A stretch of DNA of 64,000 bases from Diaporthe sp. PMI_573. Taxonomy: Eukaryota > Ascomycota > Sordariomycetes > Diaporthales > Diaporthaceae. The stretch's first letter is position 1. Each line of letters begins with the position of its first letter. Location of the stretch: NCBI GenBank assembly GCA_021399435.1, contig JAJTUP010000015.1, positions 1,319,534-1,383,533 of the forward strand. Reading direction: 5' to 3'. Positions 33,181 through 44,808 of the stretch are shown here, piece after piece. The notes under the pieces were generated by a model, which ran no database searches, was not told the DNA's origin, and saw nothing but the letters and a program-made list of their open reading frames with translations. Made by a program: the position numbers and the translations under genes.

Positions 33181-36100
33181 TTACTTAAAACCCGATTTTG
33201 CCTTAGGCTTCCCCTTGCTCTTCTTCCTGAGCACAGAGGCTCTAGTCCCGAACTCACCCCGGAGCGGCTGCGACATTGTCTGAAATGGACCGAAGCTTTG
33301 GCTCTGGCTCTGAGCCTGGCTCTGGCTGCCAAATCCAAATTCCTGAGACTGTCCCTGGCTCTTCGCAAACAGTTGAGGTGGCGGGCTCGATCGGATTTCA
33401 TCCGGCATAGACGCCTGACTGAATGAGTCGCCAAAGTCCTCCAGCTTAATTCCCAGCCGTGCTTTCTTCTCGGCTTTCCGGCGCCGGCGTTCCTCCTCCC
33501 TTTCCCTTCTGCGCCTCGCCCCTTCTGAAAGTCCACCCGCGCCCTTCCCATTGCGCAAGTACTTGTAATTTTGAGGGTCATTGCCTCTCTGTTCAGGCCA
33601 CAGGGACACAACACGGCTTTGGCCTTGCTTTGCTCGGGGGGTGAACTTGATCGATGGACAGTACATGCGCATGCGGGTCACTGCTGGGTCTTCACCCCCA
33701 GATTCGTCATCTTCTTCTTGTGTCTCGGACGACTCGGCAACTTGTGAGGTTGCTCGAGAGGATGACGGTGTTGCTGAAGGCGTCGGTAATGTTATCTCTG
33801 ACCCAGCGCGGGAAAATGGTGACTCTTCGTACAGGTCGTCAACCGTGGACTGACTGCTTTCCGCCCTCGGCCTCGTCCTCAAAACGAGGTCCAGAGTCGT
33901 TGGGGGTACCATGTAGACGCCTTTCCCTGACAAGTACACGTCGGCAGCCATCCTCTCTAATGCAAGCTGCATGTATCTCCACTGGGTGGCTGTCAGAGAT
34001 TCAGCCGCTAGCCGGCTGGACCAATTGATGGAAAATCGTTCGAAGAAGTCGGTGACATCGAGTGTCGGTCCAAATGTACCACAATGAAAGAGGTGGACGT
34101 CGCTAAATTTCTGCAGCCGCTCAAGGTCTCGTTTCCACAGAGGGTCCAATCTTGTGAGATCTAGAGCGTGCCACGGGTCCTTGAATCTCAGGAGAGGCTG
34201 CAACGCGACAGGCTCGTGCAATTCTCGTTTCTCCGACATGTCTTTAACGGAATCAAAGGGCCCGACGCTATTGTCACCATCCGACACGAGACCGCATTTT
34301 CCAAAGAAGCCGGCGTTGATCTCGTTCATGAGTTCGATCAGATACGATCTCAAATGAATCGTTTTATGGGTTGGGAGATTTTGGATCACACGTTGGCGAC
34401 TTAGCTGTCTCTCCTCGTCAACTGCGTCAGGAACGACGAGGCCATTCGCGACCTCACGCAATACCCTCTTTCGCAGTGTTGTCTTCCATCTGGTGTCATC
34501 CCACTTAGTTTTCGCCGACATTTCGGGCCATCCCGGCCACTGACCACTTTCAGATGTAATGGCGACAACTGACGAGATCAAACCGAGGTCATTCCCCAGT
34601 CCAAAAAGCTGGAATGTTTGGGACTTGTAGTCGTCGATGTATGCACCGGCACCCTTGCTTCCTGAACGACGGCGCCCCATTGGCGCGGAGCGTCGGAGTG
34701 GTACTGCATGTATGGATGCGATTCCTACAAGCTTACCCAGGCTGGTGTGTATGCCTGGGAATTGCACTACCTGGTGATGAAAGATTGCGCTCCCATCTTG
34801 AGAGGAAACTGCCAGGTAAAATAGCTGCACACGAGGATTGCGGTTGGAATAAACCAACACGAGGGAGCTTGCCCATTCAGCAGAAGACTGCAACCTCGCC
34901 ACAGACATTTTCAGATTTTGTTTGTCCTTGCCTCTGAAGTGTGGGCATGAGACCAGTACATTCGGTTTCCTTACTTCCTGGTCTCCGACAGTGCTTATGT
35001 CGAGCACATAGAGCTGTTCTGTGGTGAGGACCAGGATATTGTTTGAACTTCCTTCGATAGACTGCGCTTCGAGCAGCGTGCCAGCGGTGTGACGCCTGGA
35101 GAAGTCAAGATGTGAATGGATTTTGAATGCCTCAGTGTCCAAAATCTGGACACGAGTGCTATCGCAAATGAGCAGCCCGTCGTACTTCTGGCCGGATTCA
35201 ACATAGCCAGTGAGGTAGTCAGTCTGTAATGAACGGGATACCGAGCCAGCGGTCTCTGATGGGGTGCTGTCACGCTCCCAGTCACCATCTTTCGCCGACT
35301 TGCAGACCCAGGAAATCCGGTAATGATTCTCAGAAAGACGCGATTGGTTGGAAGGCCAAGACGATGGTGAGATCTCACAGGTTCCTCTATGCTTCGGGAT
35401 GGCTGTATAGAAATCGGGTTCCCCATGTTGATTACGCTGGCTATCAATGAACCAGACCGACCAGGTTCCAGACATGTCCACAATCGCGATCTGTGGGGCA
35501 TCTGTTTCTGACCCAACGTTGATCGAGAAGTCAGAGTGAGCATCTCCTCCGGTGGCATTCTTGGTCAGTGTAACAAGAGGGCACAGTGCAATGTGCTGCA
35601 GATCTGCATCGTCCAATATCGCGGTGTGCGCCACGTTCGCTGTAGGCTTTGTGCGAATTTCTGGTTGGAAGATGGTTGTTGATGTTGATTTTTGAGCGAT
35701 AAGCCATTGAATCGGGTCTCGTTGTCTCGGTTTGGTGGCGAACTGAATCTTAGATATGGATGAGCCGTCGCCGCTCCATGTTCCGTGAAAATGTGACTGT
35801 GCTCCTATCGGTAACGATGATTCGGCCCACGACCATTTTTCCAAGGCGATCATGGAAACTCGAAGAATATGACCTGCCTCGCCAGCCGCCATCGCCACGG
35901 CTGGCCGTAATGTATGGTGGGACGATCTCCTTAGGTCCGAGATCTCACCAACTGCGAGTACTGATCCCAAATCGCTTTCTATGCCATCATCATGCGATCG
36001 AAATGCACGGAGATGTTCCGATATGGTCTCTTTCAGGTTGACGTTTCCGAGAAAAGCCTCTGGATGGGTCTTGAGCAGCCAGGACTTTTGAGACTTAGTA

Positions 36101-36397
36101 TCCTGGAAGGTGCCTCCATGGGTGACGTCAGACCTTGTCCTCGACGGGGAAAACCATTGCTCGGAGGGCAACAATTGTTGGAATGACGGCGCTGAGTGCT
36201 TGGTTAGAATTGTGCTGATCTAAAAGACAACAAGGAGCCCGTGTGCCGGAGAATGGTCACTCACGGTTTTCGACTACCCGACTGAAGCCCAATTCTCCAA
36301 TCTCTGCTTCCTCATCACGTACAGAGCGGTACGAAACTTGGCCCACATGGCCGAGTAAAACGTCGTTCACGCGATGAATATCAACCTTGTCGGACAT
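33181..36397 (-). CDS. RRN6-like RNA polymerase I core-factor subunit
   Basis: Two exons on the minus strand, 36397-36265 and 36191-33181, giving 1,047 residues; the 73-bp intron is GTGAGT...CTCAG with a CTAAC branch. The N-terminus (MSDKVDIHRVNDVLLGHVGQ) and the following SFQQLLPSEQW lead into a long beta-rich region with repeats such as QIAIVDMSGTWSVW and KYDGLLICDSTRVQILDTEAF, compatible with the WD40 propeller of Rrn6. A helical region follows (about 640-800). The C-terminus is a Gln-Ser-rich tail ending QPLRGEFGTRASVLRKKSKG, a tail I associate with fungal RRN6-like proteins. Rrn6 with Rrn7 and Rrn11 forms core factor at rDNA promoters. The basic patch near residues 920-945 (RRREREEERRRRKAEKKAR) is a likely nuclear signal. 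The gene is divergent from SPC25. Confidence 0.87.
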
Positions 36398-36865
36398 TTT
36401 GTTTGGAGCTACGCGGTGATGCCCACCACGATCCGACTCGTGGCTGCTTTCAGCCATAAGCCTTGTCGGTATTGAAACTGGTTACTAAACTTGAGGTTGA
36501 AGTATGCATAGCGAAGTCCGAGCCAGCACAGATTTTCCAGAAAAGCGTTGTAAGCAAAATGGTGGTCGAAGAATGTCCTGGGTTGTATCGAGAGCATGGA
36601 AACTTTCATACCGAAGAAAAGTAGAAGTTAGGGATGGGCCGGGTCCACTGGCGAGTCAAGGTTAGCGGCCAATGGGCTGACACCCCAGTCAGCCCCAGCA
36701 GCGGGCACATACGTACCTTAGCGTGGCTGATTATTGCTCGGGCAACCGAGATCTACAAGTACAGCGGTGCCATTACGACATTCTCCCGCCCAAATCAGTC
36801 CACATCAACTCCAATCGACGCCGTAAAATTCCACGCCAACCACCAACCAAATATACCGCGACACA
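36398..36865. promoter_or_regulatory. Divergent promoter, Rrn6-like / Spc25
   Basis: 468 bp shared by two head-to-head genes. A CCAAT box lies at 36,669-36,673 (GGCCAATGGG), roughly midway to the Spc25 start. Confidence 0.55.
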
Positions 36866-37695
36866 ATGTCTACTGTGTTTGAGCCCAGGAGCTCTCAGAG
36901 CCGACAAACAATGGCCGCGCCGTCCGTGGCGGACACCCTGCCCAGCATCAACTTCGGATTCGACGAGCTGCGCGATCGCATGGCCAGGTTCACAGCAAAG
37001 TTCGATGCATTTATTGAGCAGGGACGGAAGAGGGTGCTGGAGGAGAAGAACCAATTCGTTATGCAGGTCACGGAGTTACAAGGTACGTGCCTCCCTTCTG
37101 CTCCGCCGACACGTCGCGGCGCAGGGACTGACTTGGGCGCTGTCTAGAGGACCAAAGGATGAAGAGGAAAGACATCGACATACTCCAAATGAAGACAAAC
37201 ACACACCAGAACAGCATCGCCAAGGAGGCAGCCGAGACCCGCGAGATGCAAGCCGCCATCGCCTCTCTCAGCGCCGAGCGCGACAAGCAGCTCGCGCTGC
37301 GGGACTCGCTCCAGAAACAGATCGAGGAGACGCAGAAGGAGATCGGCGCGCGGCTGGCGGCGCAGCGCGCGCACCAGGCCCAGCAGGAGGCACAGGCGCG
37401 CTTCAACGTGCCGGAACTAGATTTCTGGATCACGAACCTGTGCCTGAAGATCGAGGGGGCGGGGCAGGACGACAGGCTCAAGTTCGTGTTCTCGCACATC
37501 GATGAGAAGGACTGGGAGCGCGAGGCGTGGTTCGAGCTGAGCACCACATCAAGGGACTACGAGGTAAAGCACTGTAGGCCGAAGTTGGATAGGGAGAGCA
37601 TAGAGAGGGTCCTGGAGAGGACGAACGAAACGAGGGAGCTAGGGGTGCTGTTGAAAGGGATGAGGGAGCTGTTCGTGGAGGCCTTCAAGAGCTGA
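36866..37695 (+). CDS. Kinetochore protein Spc25 (Ndc80 complex)
   Basis: Two exons, 36866-37082 and 37148-37695, giving 254 residues. The 65-bp intron is GTACGT...TCTAG and the joint reads VTELQ-EDQRMKRKDID. The N-terminal 30 residues are followed by a long heptad-rich coiled coil (about 35-165, with a KTNTHQNSIAKEAAETREMQ core) and the C-terminal globular domain (about 170-254) with PELDFWITNLCLKIEG, LKFVFSHIDEKDWEREAWF and a final helix LGVLLKGMRELFVEAFK. Spc25 pairs with Spc24 and anchors the Ndc80 complex to the inner kinetochore during chromosome segregation. Length and order match the family. Confidence 0.95.
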
Positions 37696-38156
37696 GTTGG
37701 CGCGCTTTGAAACAGTGGGAGGGTTCGAATCGAGCAGCGTGATTACGACCAGGGCAACAGTATGATTCCAGCTGTCTTGTACTCGATCTGGTTGCATATA
37801 TGCCGTGCACCTTTGGGTTGTGTGGCCTCACAAAGAGGAAGAACGAGAGGGAGTCATGATGGCAACTTCGAGACTGCAGTGGGTCACTGTGGTAGGCGAG
37901 TAACGATATAAATGAAATATGACACCAAACTATTTGATCCACACCTTTGAAATAGAATGTAAGGGAACATAAGACACCGTATTATGATGTTTTCAAAACG
38001 CGATTGGCGTCGGTTGTTTCCGCATAGCATGCAGGGTCTATGAAGCAGCGCCCCGCCACGGGTCCCGGGGATCAGATTGCCTTCCAAGTACCTCATCTGC
38101 GCTCATTCAGAACCTCACCTTTGCCACATCAACACACAACCCAGAGACAACACAAC
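37696..38156. other. Intergenic, Spc25 3' end / Mozart1 promoter
   Basis: About 460 bp. A GGGTTCGAATC string at 37,723-37,733 resembles a tRNA B box, but no cloverleaf surrounds it. No gene is seen. Confidence 0.5.
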
Positions 38157-38546
38157 ATGCCACCTCCTCCACCAGAAGAAAACAAACAAGCCTCGGCTCA
38201 AGTAGCCGTGGATCTCCTCTGGGAGATATCGCAGATCCTCGTAAGCAAGCCGCCGGTCCACACTTCATTGTGCGCGACCAAACCCCCCGACTGTGTGCTG
38301 ACCGCGTGCCCGCCAATACAGAACTGCCATCTCGACCGGAGAGAGATATCAATATGCACCTCCCTGATCGAGCGGGGCGTCAACCCGGAGGCGCTTGCGG
38401 TGAGTCTGTCTCGCGTGCTTCCTTCGCTTCTCTCCGGGACTCACATCGCTCACTTTAACCCGATGCAGACCACCATCAAGGAGCTGCGCAAGGGCGCCCA
38501 GGAGACCAAGATTGAGCTCGAGTCGCGCAAACAGCAGCAGCAATGA
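38157..38546 (+). CDS. Mozart1, gamma-tubulin complex small subunit
   Basis: Three exons, 38157-38240, 38322-38399 and 38469-38546, giving 79 residues. Introns are 81 and 69 bp, both phase 0. The product reads MPPPPPEENKQASAQVAVDL...EISQIL, NCHLDRREISICTSLIERGV, NPEALA, TTIKELRKG and ends in a Gln run. It matches MZT1/Mozart1, which recruits and activates the gamma-tubulin complex at spindle pole bodies. The usual core (about 15-70) is complete. Trp24 in VDLLWEIS differs from the more common His there. The gene is convergent with the CHY/RING gene, only about 430 bp away. Confidence 0.95.
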   Translation: MPPPPPEENKQASAQVAVDLLWEISQILVSKPPVHTSLCATKPPDCVLTACPPIQNCHLDRREISICTSLIERGVNPEALAVSLSRVLPSLLSGTHIAHFNPMQTTIKELRKGAQETKIELESRKQQQQ

Positions 38547-38980
38547 TTCAACCTTCGCCCAGAGGGCCCGTGGAGTTTGGCGTCTCTGTCACCATGTCGT
38601 CCGTTGCTTTTGGTCGTGACTTGTTTGGGAATGCGCGGGCGGACACCAAATTTTCTGGAAGCACCAGAGGTTTGCGAATCAATTACTTGCTATGTTTATA
38701 CCTCTGCACGGCATGTGCAATTAAGTCAATATGGCCTCCAGGCAGTTGCCACCCATTTATTGAAACAGCCGCCCTTCTGCCAGGGACGCCGAATGCAGTA
38801 CGCCGAGCCCAAAGTTTTCCAAATCCATCGAATGCCTGTATGGTAACCCAACTGATCGCCCATCCCAGCCGAGCCCCAGTCGTAGCCTCCGATGTCACGT
38901 ATTCCGAACGCCGTCGCCTTTCAAATCACCAAGGGCAATGCAATCTCCCGGATTCTCCCGTAGACGAGCCCCACGGCTCC
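38547..38980. other. Short convergent intergenic region
   Basis: 434 bp between the Mozart1 stop and the CHY/RING stop. A 214-codon open frame on the plus strand starting here mostly overlaps the CHY/RING gene antisense and is not called. Confidence 0.5.
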
Positions 38981-41004
38981 TCACCTGTGACCAAACAACA
39001 TGATGTCTTCGTCTTCGTTGTCATCGTCCTCTTCATTCTCCGAGTCCTCGGCGTCTGTGTCGTCTTCGTAGTCATCATCGTCCTCGCTCTCAGGCCCGCT
39101 TCGGGCCTCGCCTCCCCAGAAGTCGAGTTCCTCGTCATCGTCCTCATCGATCGCGGCATATGTCTCCGGAACTGCTTGCGTATGTAGGCCAGTCGCGTTT
39201 GCGGCATCTTGGCTCAAGCTGTATTGTACATGAGGAGGATTTATGTGCAGTCCCGAGGCAGAGCTTGACCCATTGGCGCGGTCCTGTAATGAGTGCTGGG
39301 GTTGCGCTAGGGTCGCTGAAGTCGCTGGGGCTGGATGGGTAGGTGGAGGTGCTTGCTCACTCTCGGCCCTCTCGCCGGGCATCTCAGACCGCTCTAGTTC
39401 GACTGTGTTATACGAGCGGCAAATTTGACAACGCAAGCCCAAGAAATGGTACTGTGTGGTGCATTTCGCCGAGCAGTCGTTGCAGAGGATGGTCGATGTG
39501 ACGTTCTTGAATTCTTCCGGCATCGGCTGCTCGCGGATGATGTTCGCCAGGTTTGTGAACAGCGCCTCCATGTTCACGATGCTCTTGCTGCAGATCGGGC
39601 ACTTGTAGGAGGAGGCCATATACTCATTGAAGCAGGTCCTGTGGATTGAGTGACCACAGTCCATGAAAATGACGGTCTTGTGTGAGGCAAACATATTCTC
39701 GCCGCAGATAGGACAGTCGGCGTCTGTTGCACGTTCTATGCATTTGTGATTGTTAGTCTGTGTGATAGATATGCATGCGCGGCAGGTCTGTGTGTTGGAA
39801 AGTTAGCAGCGCTCATGAACTGGCGAGGGCCTCGCCGAGGTGTGCATACCTTGCAGTGGAAGAAGTCCTTGTCCAGCCCGTGCCCAACCCGGCAAATACC
39901 ACAGTCGTCACAGTGATATATGGGCTTGTTCACGTCGTCACTCCACAATCTGCAGACGTTGCAATAGTATTGAGCCGCACACTCGCCACAGTTCACACAG
40001 GTATCGGATGCCTTTTGCGCATAACCACACAGCATGCACAGCATGTGTTTGGTCATCTTCCGGGGCAATATGTGCTCCTCGGCCTCATCATGGCACAGCC
40101 TGCAGGTGTACCATTTCTCGCAGGCCGCACACTGGAGCTTGACATTGCGCCTGTAGTGTAAGCAGCCCAACAATCGAGTTTCGGCACCGTCGGCATCCTC
40201 GGCCTTCCCAGCGTCATCTTCCAAGTCATCCTCGTAATTGAGAATGGCGGTGGCGGGCACATATGTAGGTCGGCGGTCTTCCTCTGAGACGTAGAGTCTG
40301 GCCCTCTCCTCGAGCCCAGTCCAGGATTTGAGCGTCTCCAGCGCTGAGACCCCGAAGCCGATATCCCGAGACGTCGAAGCCGAGGCATTCTCAGTGGGGG
40401 GCACGGGGGTCGCGGGTTTCCCCTCAGCGACTGTCTTGGCGAGCCTGGCGCTAGTATAGTTTTCGGTGAGGAGTTGCTGTGTGAGATATCTCTTCTGGTC
40501 GAAGGTGATATTGCTAGACTGTATGCTGAGGATCCGGCGCCGCATGGCCCGCATGCCGTCGTCCGCAGGTAGCCTACGGGACTCCATCTCGGCCTGTGCG
40601 CTGGCGTCGATGGTACCGTCGGGCTCAGCGGCGCTCTCCGTGTCGGACAGCTCACGGCGCTCCATTTCGAGTCGTAGGGGAGCAATTGAGGGAACGGTCA
40701 AGGGTCGGGATAGTTCATCGGTGGCGGGAGCAGTCACTCCCCTTCGCATCTGGGGGATGAGAAGAGGTGGGGACCTGGCACCAAGGGCTATGTCGGGGGT
40801 TCTTGTGAACCTTCCGAGGCTTGGGAAAGGGGATGAAGGACCGTCGCATTCGGCGATGGCGTCGCCATTTTCCTCTGGGTAGTCGCCCCGTGAGAAGGGA
40901 TGACGGGGCTCGGGCGAAGGGCCCGCGGTGAAAGGGCTCGAGAAGCGACGGACGACGGTCCGGGTGACGGGATTGATGATGTAGTCGGATACTAGGGATG
41001 ACAT
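38981..41004 (-). CDS. CHY zinc finger / RING E3 ligase (RCHY1-like)
   Basis: Two exons on the minus strand, 41004-39850 and 39787-38981, giving 653 residues; the 62-bp intron GTATGC...CACAG has a GCTAAC branch. The N-terminal 280 residues are disordered, with several Ser/Pro segments. They are followed by a CHY zinc finger (281 to about 345: CLHYRRNVKLQCAAC, CRLCHDE), a CTCHY segment (about 346-400: CRLWSDD, IYHCDDCGICRVG) and a RING finger (410-453: CPICGE, MDCGHSIHRTCF, YKCPIC). Next comes a zinc ribbon (CNDCSAKCTTQYHFLGLRCQ), then a very acidic tail ending LFGHR. The same order occurs in RCHY1/Pirh2-type ubiquitin ligases; plant relatives act in iron signalling. The substrate is unknown. 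All metal-binding Cys and His that I can check are present. Confidence 0.92.
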
Positions 41005-43761
41005 TTGGAACCTGGTCGGGCAGGGCGATGCGGAAGTGAGCGGCAGCCCATATGAGGTGCCTCACAGAGACCCCAGGAGGATATGCGGCGGGGCCACAAC
41101 GATAGGCCAGGTTCGGCAGTTTGGACGGGGATTATGGCAAATGGCACCCAAAAAGTCAATCTGCTAATCCGGGAAATGGTGGTATGTAAGTCAGTCAGTC
41201 TACTGCGTAGGTGTGCAGGCTGGGCAGTTAGTTGGCAGGGTACGTTCAGATCTTTAATGTCGCAGCCCATCCTAGCTCCTAGCCCCTAGCACCCAGCTTC
41301 GGGGGAAAGCCAGGTGGTCTCGGCCCAGCGCCGCCACGGTGGTAGTGCTGGGGTATGTGCCTTAGGAACCTTGGAAGGTGGGAACCTCAAGTCAGCCCAA
41401 AATGCACTAAAATGGACGACCCCAGCTCGTCACATGCTGCCAGACTGACGCTCGAATATCTCCCGGGCACTCCGTACCCATTGTCAGAGCACCCTTTCCG
41501 CATGCAGCCCCCTTGGCTCCTGACCTCTGGCGCTCACAGATGAAGCGAGTAGGCTCTGCTCTTTCCTCAGAATAATCAATACACTCGCGTAAGACGGTCT
41601 GCCGGGGCTTTCTGCCTACCCACTTGAAGCCTCCGGCGCCGTTGACGCTCCGGGTGTTCTCTTATATATATATACCGTGACAGACTGCTTGGTGTGTACG
41701 GTACAAAGTATATATATACCATGTGGGCCAGCTAGGTAGGCACTTTACGGTGTCCTTCTCTCTACCTCCTGTAAGGGGTATTTGACCATGGGCAGACTAC
41801 CTAGGTAGTCTTCTGTGGATTTCTGCCCGACGTGTCCCAAACAGGTTAGTCAGCGGCTCACCTCTGATCTGTTCACACCTCACCTATGCTTATTTTAGTG
41901 ACGCTCAGTGTACAAATCACCTCGACCACTCCTCTGGCCCCAACGTACGCCGAAGCCAGCTAGTCCCCTTTCTCAATCGATCCACTTTATGCGACTGTCA
42001 CCACGCGCCATACGCCAGGATTCTGGCGACCTCTGCCAGAACAATGGCTGTGTGTGGGCCGACCCGCCGTTTGGTTGGCGTTATGATGCCAATGCTCAAA
42101 GCCAGGCTCATGGTACCCACCCGCCTTGTGGCCAGCACCATCGTCTAGGTGCTAGGAGAGGCAGGGGCAGTCCGACATGCAGGATGGCAACTAGGGACCT
42201 GAATGTAGTCTTCTCCTATCATAGTGTGTAACCAATAGTATAGCTTCATGAGTAGTCTCAATATCTGTCCTAATATCAGTCACCGTGTAAGTGCAGCTAT
42301 CCGTGTAGATGCTGTATACCAGTATCGCATCACCATGGCTGCCACAAGCAATCGTATATAGTACTTTCCTTTCAGGTATACGGTGGACAGAGGGGGAAGC
42401 AAGGCGACTGATGACGATATACGCTCGAACACAAGCGTGCAATTGGTCTCCATTGCGAACTATTGTATAGCTTCGTTACGGTAAGTTTGACATCCATGGG
42501 ATGAAAACATTCAACAAAGGTGAAAATTCGGCCAGTAGTCTCATTGATGACGTCCACAATTTGTCTTGGAGTGAGAGCCTCCTTCGCAGTAAGCAGTACG
42601 GTCTGTTGCTCGAAGCCACCGCGGACTATGAGGCGAACTCTATATCCAACTCAGCTTAATACACATCGCATGATTATATTGCTGCGGAAATCTAGACTAG
42701 GCTTCAACTGGTCATCATCCATGGCATCAGACTCCAAATAGATGCCACACAGCCGTATCTCTGCGGATTTCGATGGTCTTCCTACTTGCTGCTTGCTGAT
42801 ATTGGCAGTAACGCAAATTTGCTGCGGGAAAGAAAGAGCGGATAGGGGACTGCCGCCGGCCCGGGGCAGCTCATGCCACCTGTGTCCGGGTCGTCAACCC
42901 AACATGCAGCTGGTGCCAACGGATGTGCCCCGAAGCTTTTGTTGTTTCCAAGATGCGTGAAGTGTCTTCTTCGATTGCTATGTATACTGTTGTTGCTCTA
43001 CAGAACGAGAGAACTTCACCCACATCGACTAATGTCGAGTCAAAGGACGAACCGCAGATACCCTTAAACAATACTTGTGTGACTTGCTGCGACAACTACC
43101 ACTTCCCTTTCTTGGTCACTGTCCAATCGGTCGCAGGTCATGTGGTGGGCTGCGCTTGCCCAGGGATAAGCACCGTGTCTGGGCGTTCTTTACCTTGCGG
43201 ATGAGGATGTGGCATGCGGAAACCTACTGTTTTCATCTGAAAGATACATTGCCTTACCCTTCTAGGGAACTTAGTGTTGTTCCGGCTTAATAGAGGAACT
43301 CAAAGAATACAAATAGTCCATGAGGATGTGCTCCAACGCGAAGACACGAAATAGGTGAAGCAACGGCTACCATGGTGGTACACATTCAACGCGCCGGTTT
43401 TTGCAGAGCGTGTCGAGCTTCAACGTCACTTCCTACTTCAGCCGCTGCTTGACTTACAGAACACACGTACCCAATTCTGACGTTGCGCACCCTAATTGTC
43501 GAGCCCCTTGCTGAGCACCTTCCCGAGACACGCGATGCTCCCGCTTGGCCATTTGTCATGTTCACGACCTGCCGCCGTGACTTCCGTTCCAAATTTGCAA
43601 GTTGCTTTCGATCTGAGGAAACTGCGAAAGTCACGGTCATGGAATCAAAACATTGGCCCCCAGTCTGTTCCCTCTGTTTCTTCTCTTCTCTTTTTCTCTC
43701 CAGAGACGCAGAATTCATTGACTGATCCAACGCGCACATTCAAAGACCATTTCTTTTCAAA
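41005..43761. other. Gene-poor 2.7-kb stretch
   Basis: No supportable gene. Notable items are an alternating TA-rich patch near 41,661-41,720 and an 18-bp perfect palindrome AGACTACCTAGGTAGTCT at 41,794-41,811. Just before the orphan ORF there is a C/T-rich run (43,668-43,712) ending in CTCCAG. Open frames around 42,870-43,290 overlap in several phases and show nothing recognisable. Confidence 0.45.
41794..41811. repeat. 18-bp perfect palindrome with TACCTAGGTA core
   Basis: AGACTACCTAGGTAGTCT is its own reverse complement. A related 14-bp palindrome with the same core lies at 17,597-17,610. Confidence 0.8.
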
Positions 43762-44067
43762 ATGGCATTCGACGACATTTTCCCCCATCTCGGCTCTGCC
43801 GGTTCTGCCTTCTCTGGACTTGAAGTCCTCTACCGCTTCTTTGCCTGGCTCTGGGCTAAAATATTCGGTGAACCTCAGGAGAGCACCCCTGAAGGCTTCT
43901 TGGCGCGTCCCTCCGCCACCTGGTCTGCCGTTCCTAATCTCCTTCTTGCCATCCTGAAGGTCCTGCTGGAGATCTCCGACCGCCTCCGTGAGATCAAAGA
44001 AGGCATAGACCGTTGTGGGCGCTGGCTCGAGCTGATTAATAACAGTTTGATCGGAAGAGCAGTTTGA
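43762..44067 (+). CDS. Orphan 101-residue protein, unknown
   Basis: Single-exon open frame with a favourable start (TCAAAATGGC) and a pyrimidine-rich leader ending in CTCCAG about 60 bp upstream, which may be a promoter element or a 5'-UTR intron acceptor. The protein has a hydrophobic/aromatic segment at about 15-38 (GSAFSGLEVLYRFFAWLWAK). Further on lies an amphipathic helix (NLLLAILKVLLEISDRLREI) and the protein ends NNSLIGRAV. No signal peptide and no recognised family. An antisense open frame of 144 codons overlaps it, so composition alone does not fix the strand. I favour the plus strand because of its start context and the regular hydrophobic pattern. Confidence 0.4.
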   Translation: MAFDDIFPHLGSAGSAFSGLEVLYRFFAWLWAKIFGEPQESTPEGFLARPSATWSAVPNLLLAILKVLLEISDRLREIKEGIDRCGRWLELINNSLIGRAV

Positions 44068-44808
44068 AGATGCTGGCATGGATCAGTCCAGTGGCTCCAA
44101 GCCTTAAAATCTATCAATGCTACCCCAGGGAACAGGCGAGCGGTCCGTCTCTCCTTGAAGAGTCCTGGCATTGCACATCGTCAGAGGCTGTGCTTCAGCG
44201 TTGTCGACACGCAGTTGCATCATCTTGCTGCCCTCGCCGGGCGATGGATGGCCATGGTGAACCCTTCGGGGCACTCCCTTGGTTCCCTAGCTATGGGACT
44301 GCATCTTGACGCGATGCTAGGGCTCAGGGCCTCTGGCACTGCTAAGACAGTCCCGGTGTCTTTGTTTTGCATCTCATGTAAGTTATCCAACACCCCTTGC
44401 CGCCCATGTTATCACATTGCTGACATGGGTTTTCCATATGTGTCCCATGCCAACTGGTCGAACGAAGAGGAGAGGTCAAGGCATTTGTCTCCTGGATTGG
44501 ATGGGTCCCCACCCGGGTGGTTGGGATAAAGCATGTAACACATCGTTGTTGTCTTCTGGTCACAGGTGTGTGTGTTCATGTAGTTGTCTGTCCATGTAAC
44601 TGGCTTTCCATGTATTTATCTCGTCTCGGATCAATTCCTGGGCACATTATGCCTCAAGCTTTGAACCCTGCTTTCATCCCAACCTGCTGTCGTCCCAACC
44701 TACTGCTGTGTTCTTCCCCTTGTCTATGAGAGTAGTCCTTAGGCGATCGTTGTCACTTGGAGCCATCTCCAATACCAGTACTAGTGGTACAAATAAATCA
44801 CCGGTGAC
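44068..44808. other. Convergent intergenic region
   Basis: About 740 bp between the orphan ORF and the F-box gene stop. Short open frames have no recognisable features. Confidence 0.45.

Noticed and set aside
37720..37735. tRNA B-box-like GGGTTCGAATC downstream of Spc25
   Set aside because: No A box or cloverleaf around it on either strand.
38543..39187. 214-codon plus-strand open frame after Mozart1
   Set aside because: Mostly antisense to the acidic tail of the CHY/RING gene; hydrophobic runs (FVFVVIVLFILRVLG) come from reading its Asp/Glu codons backwards.
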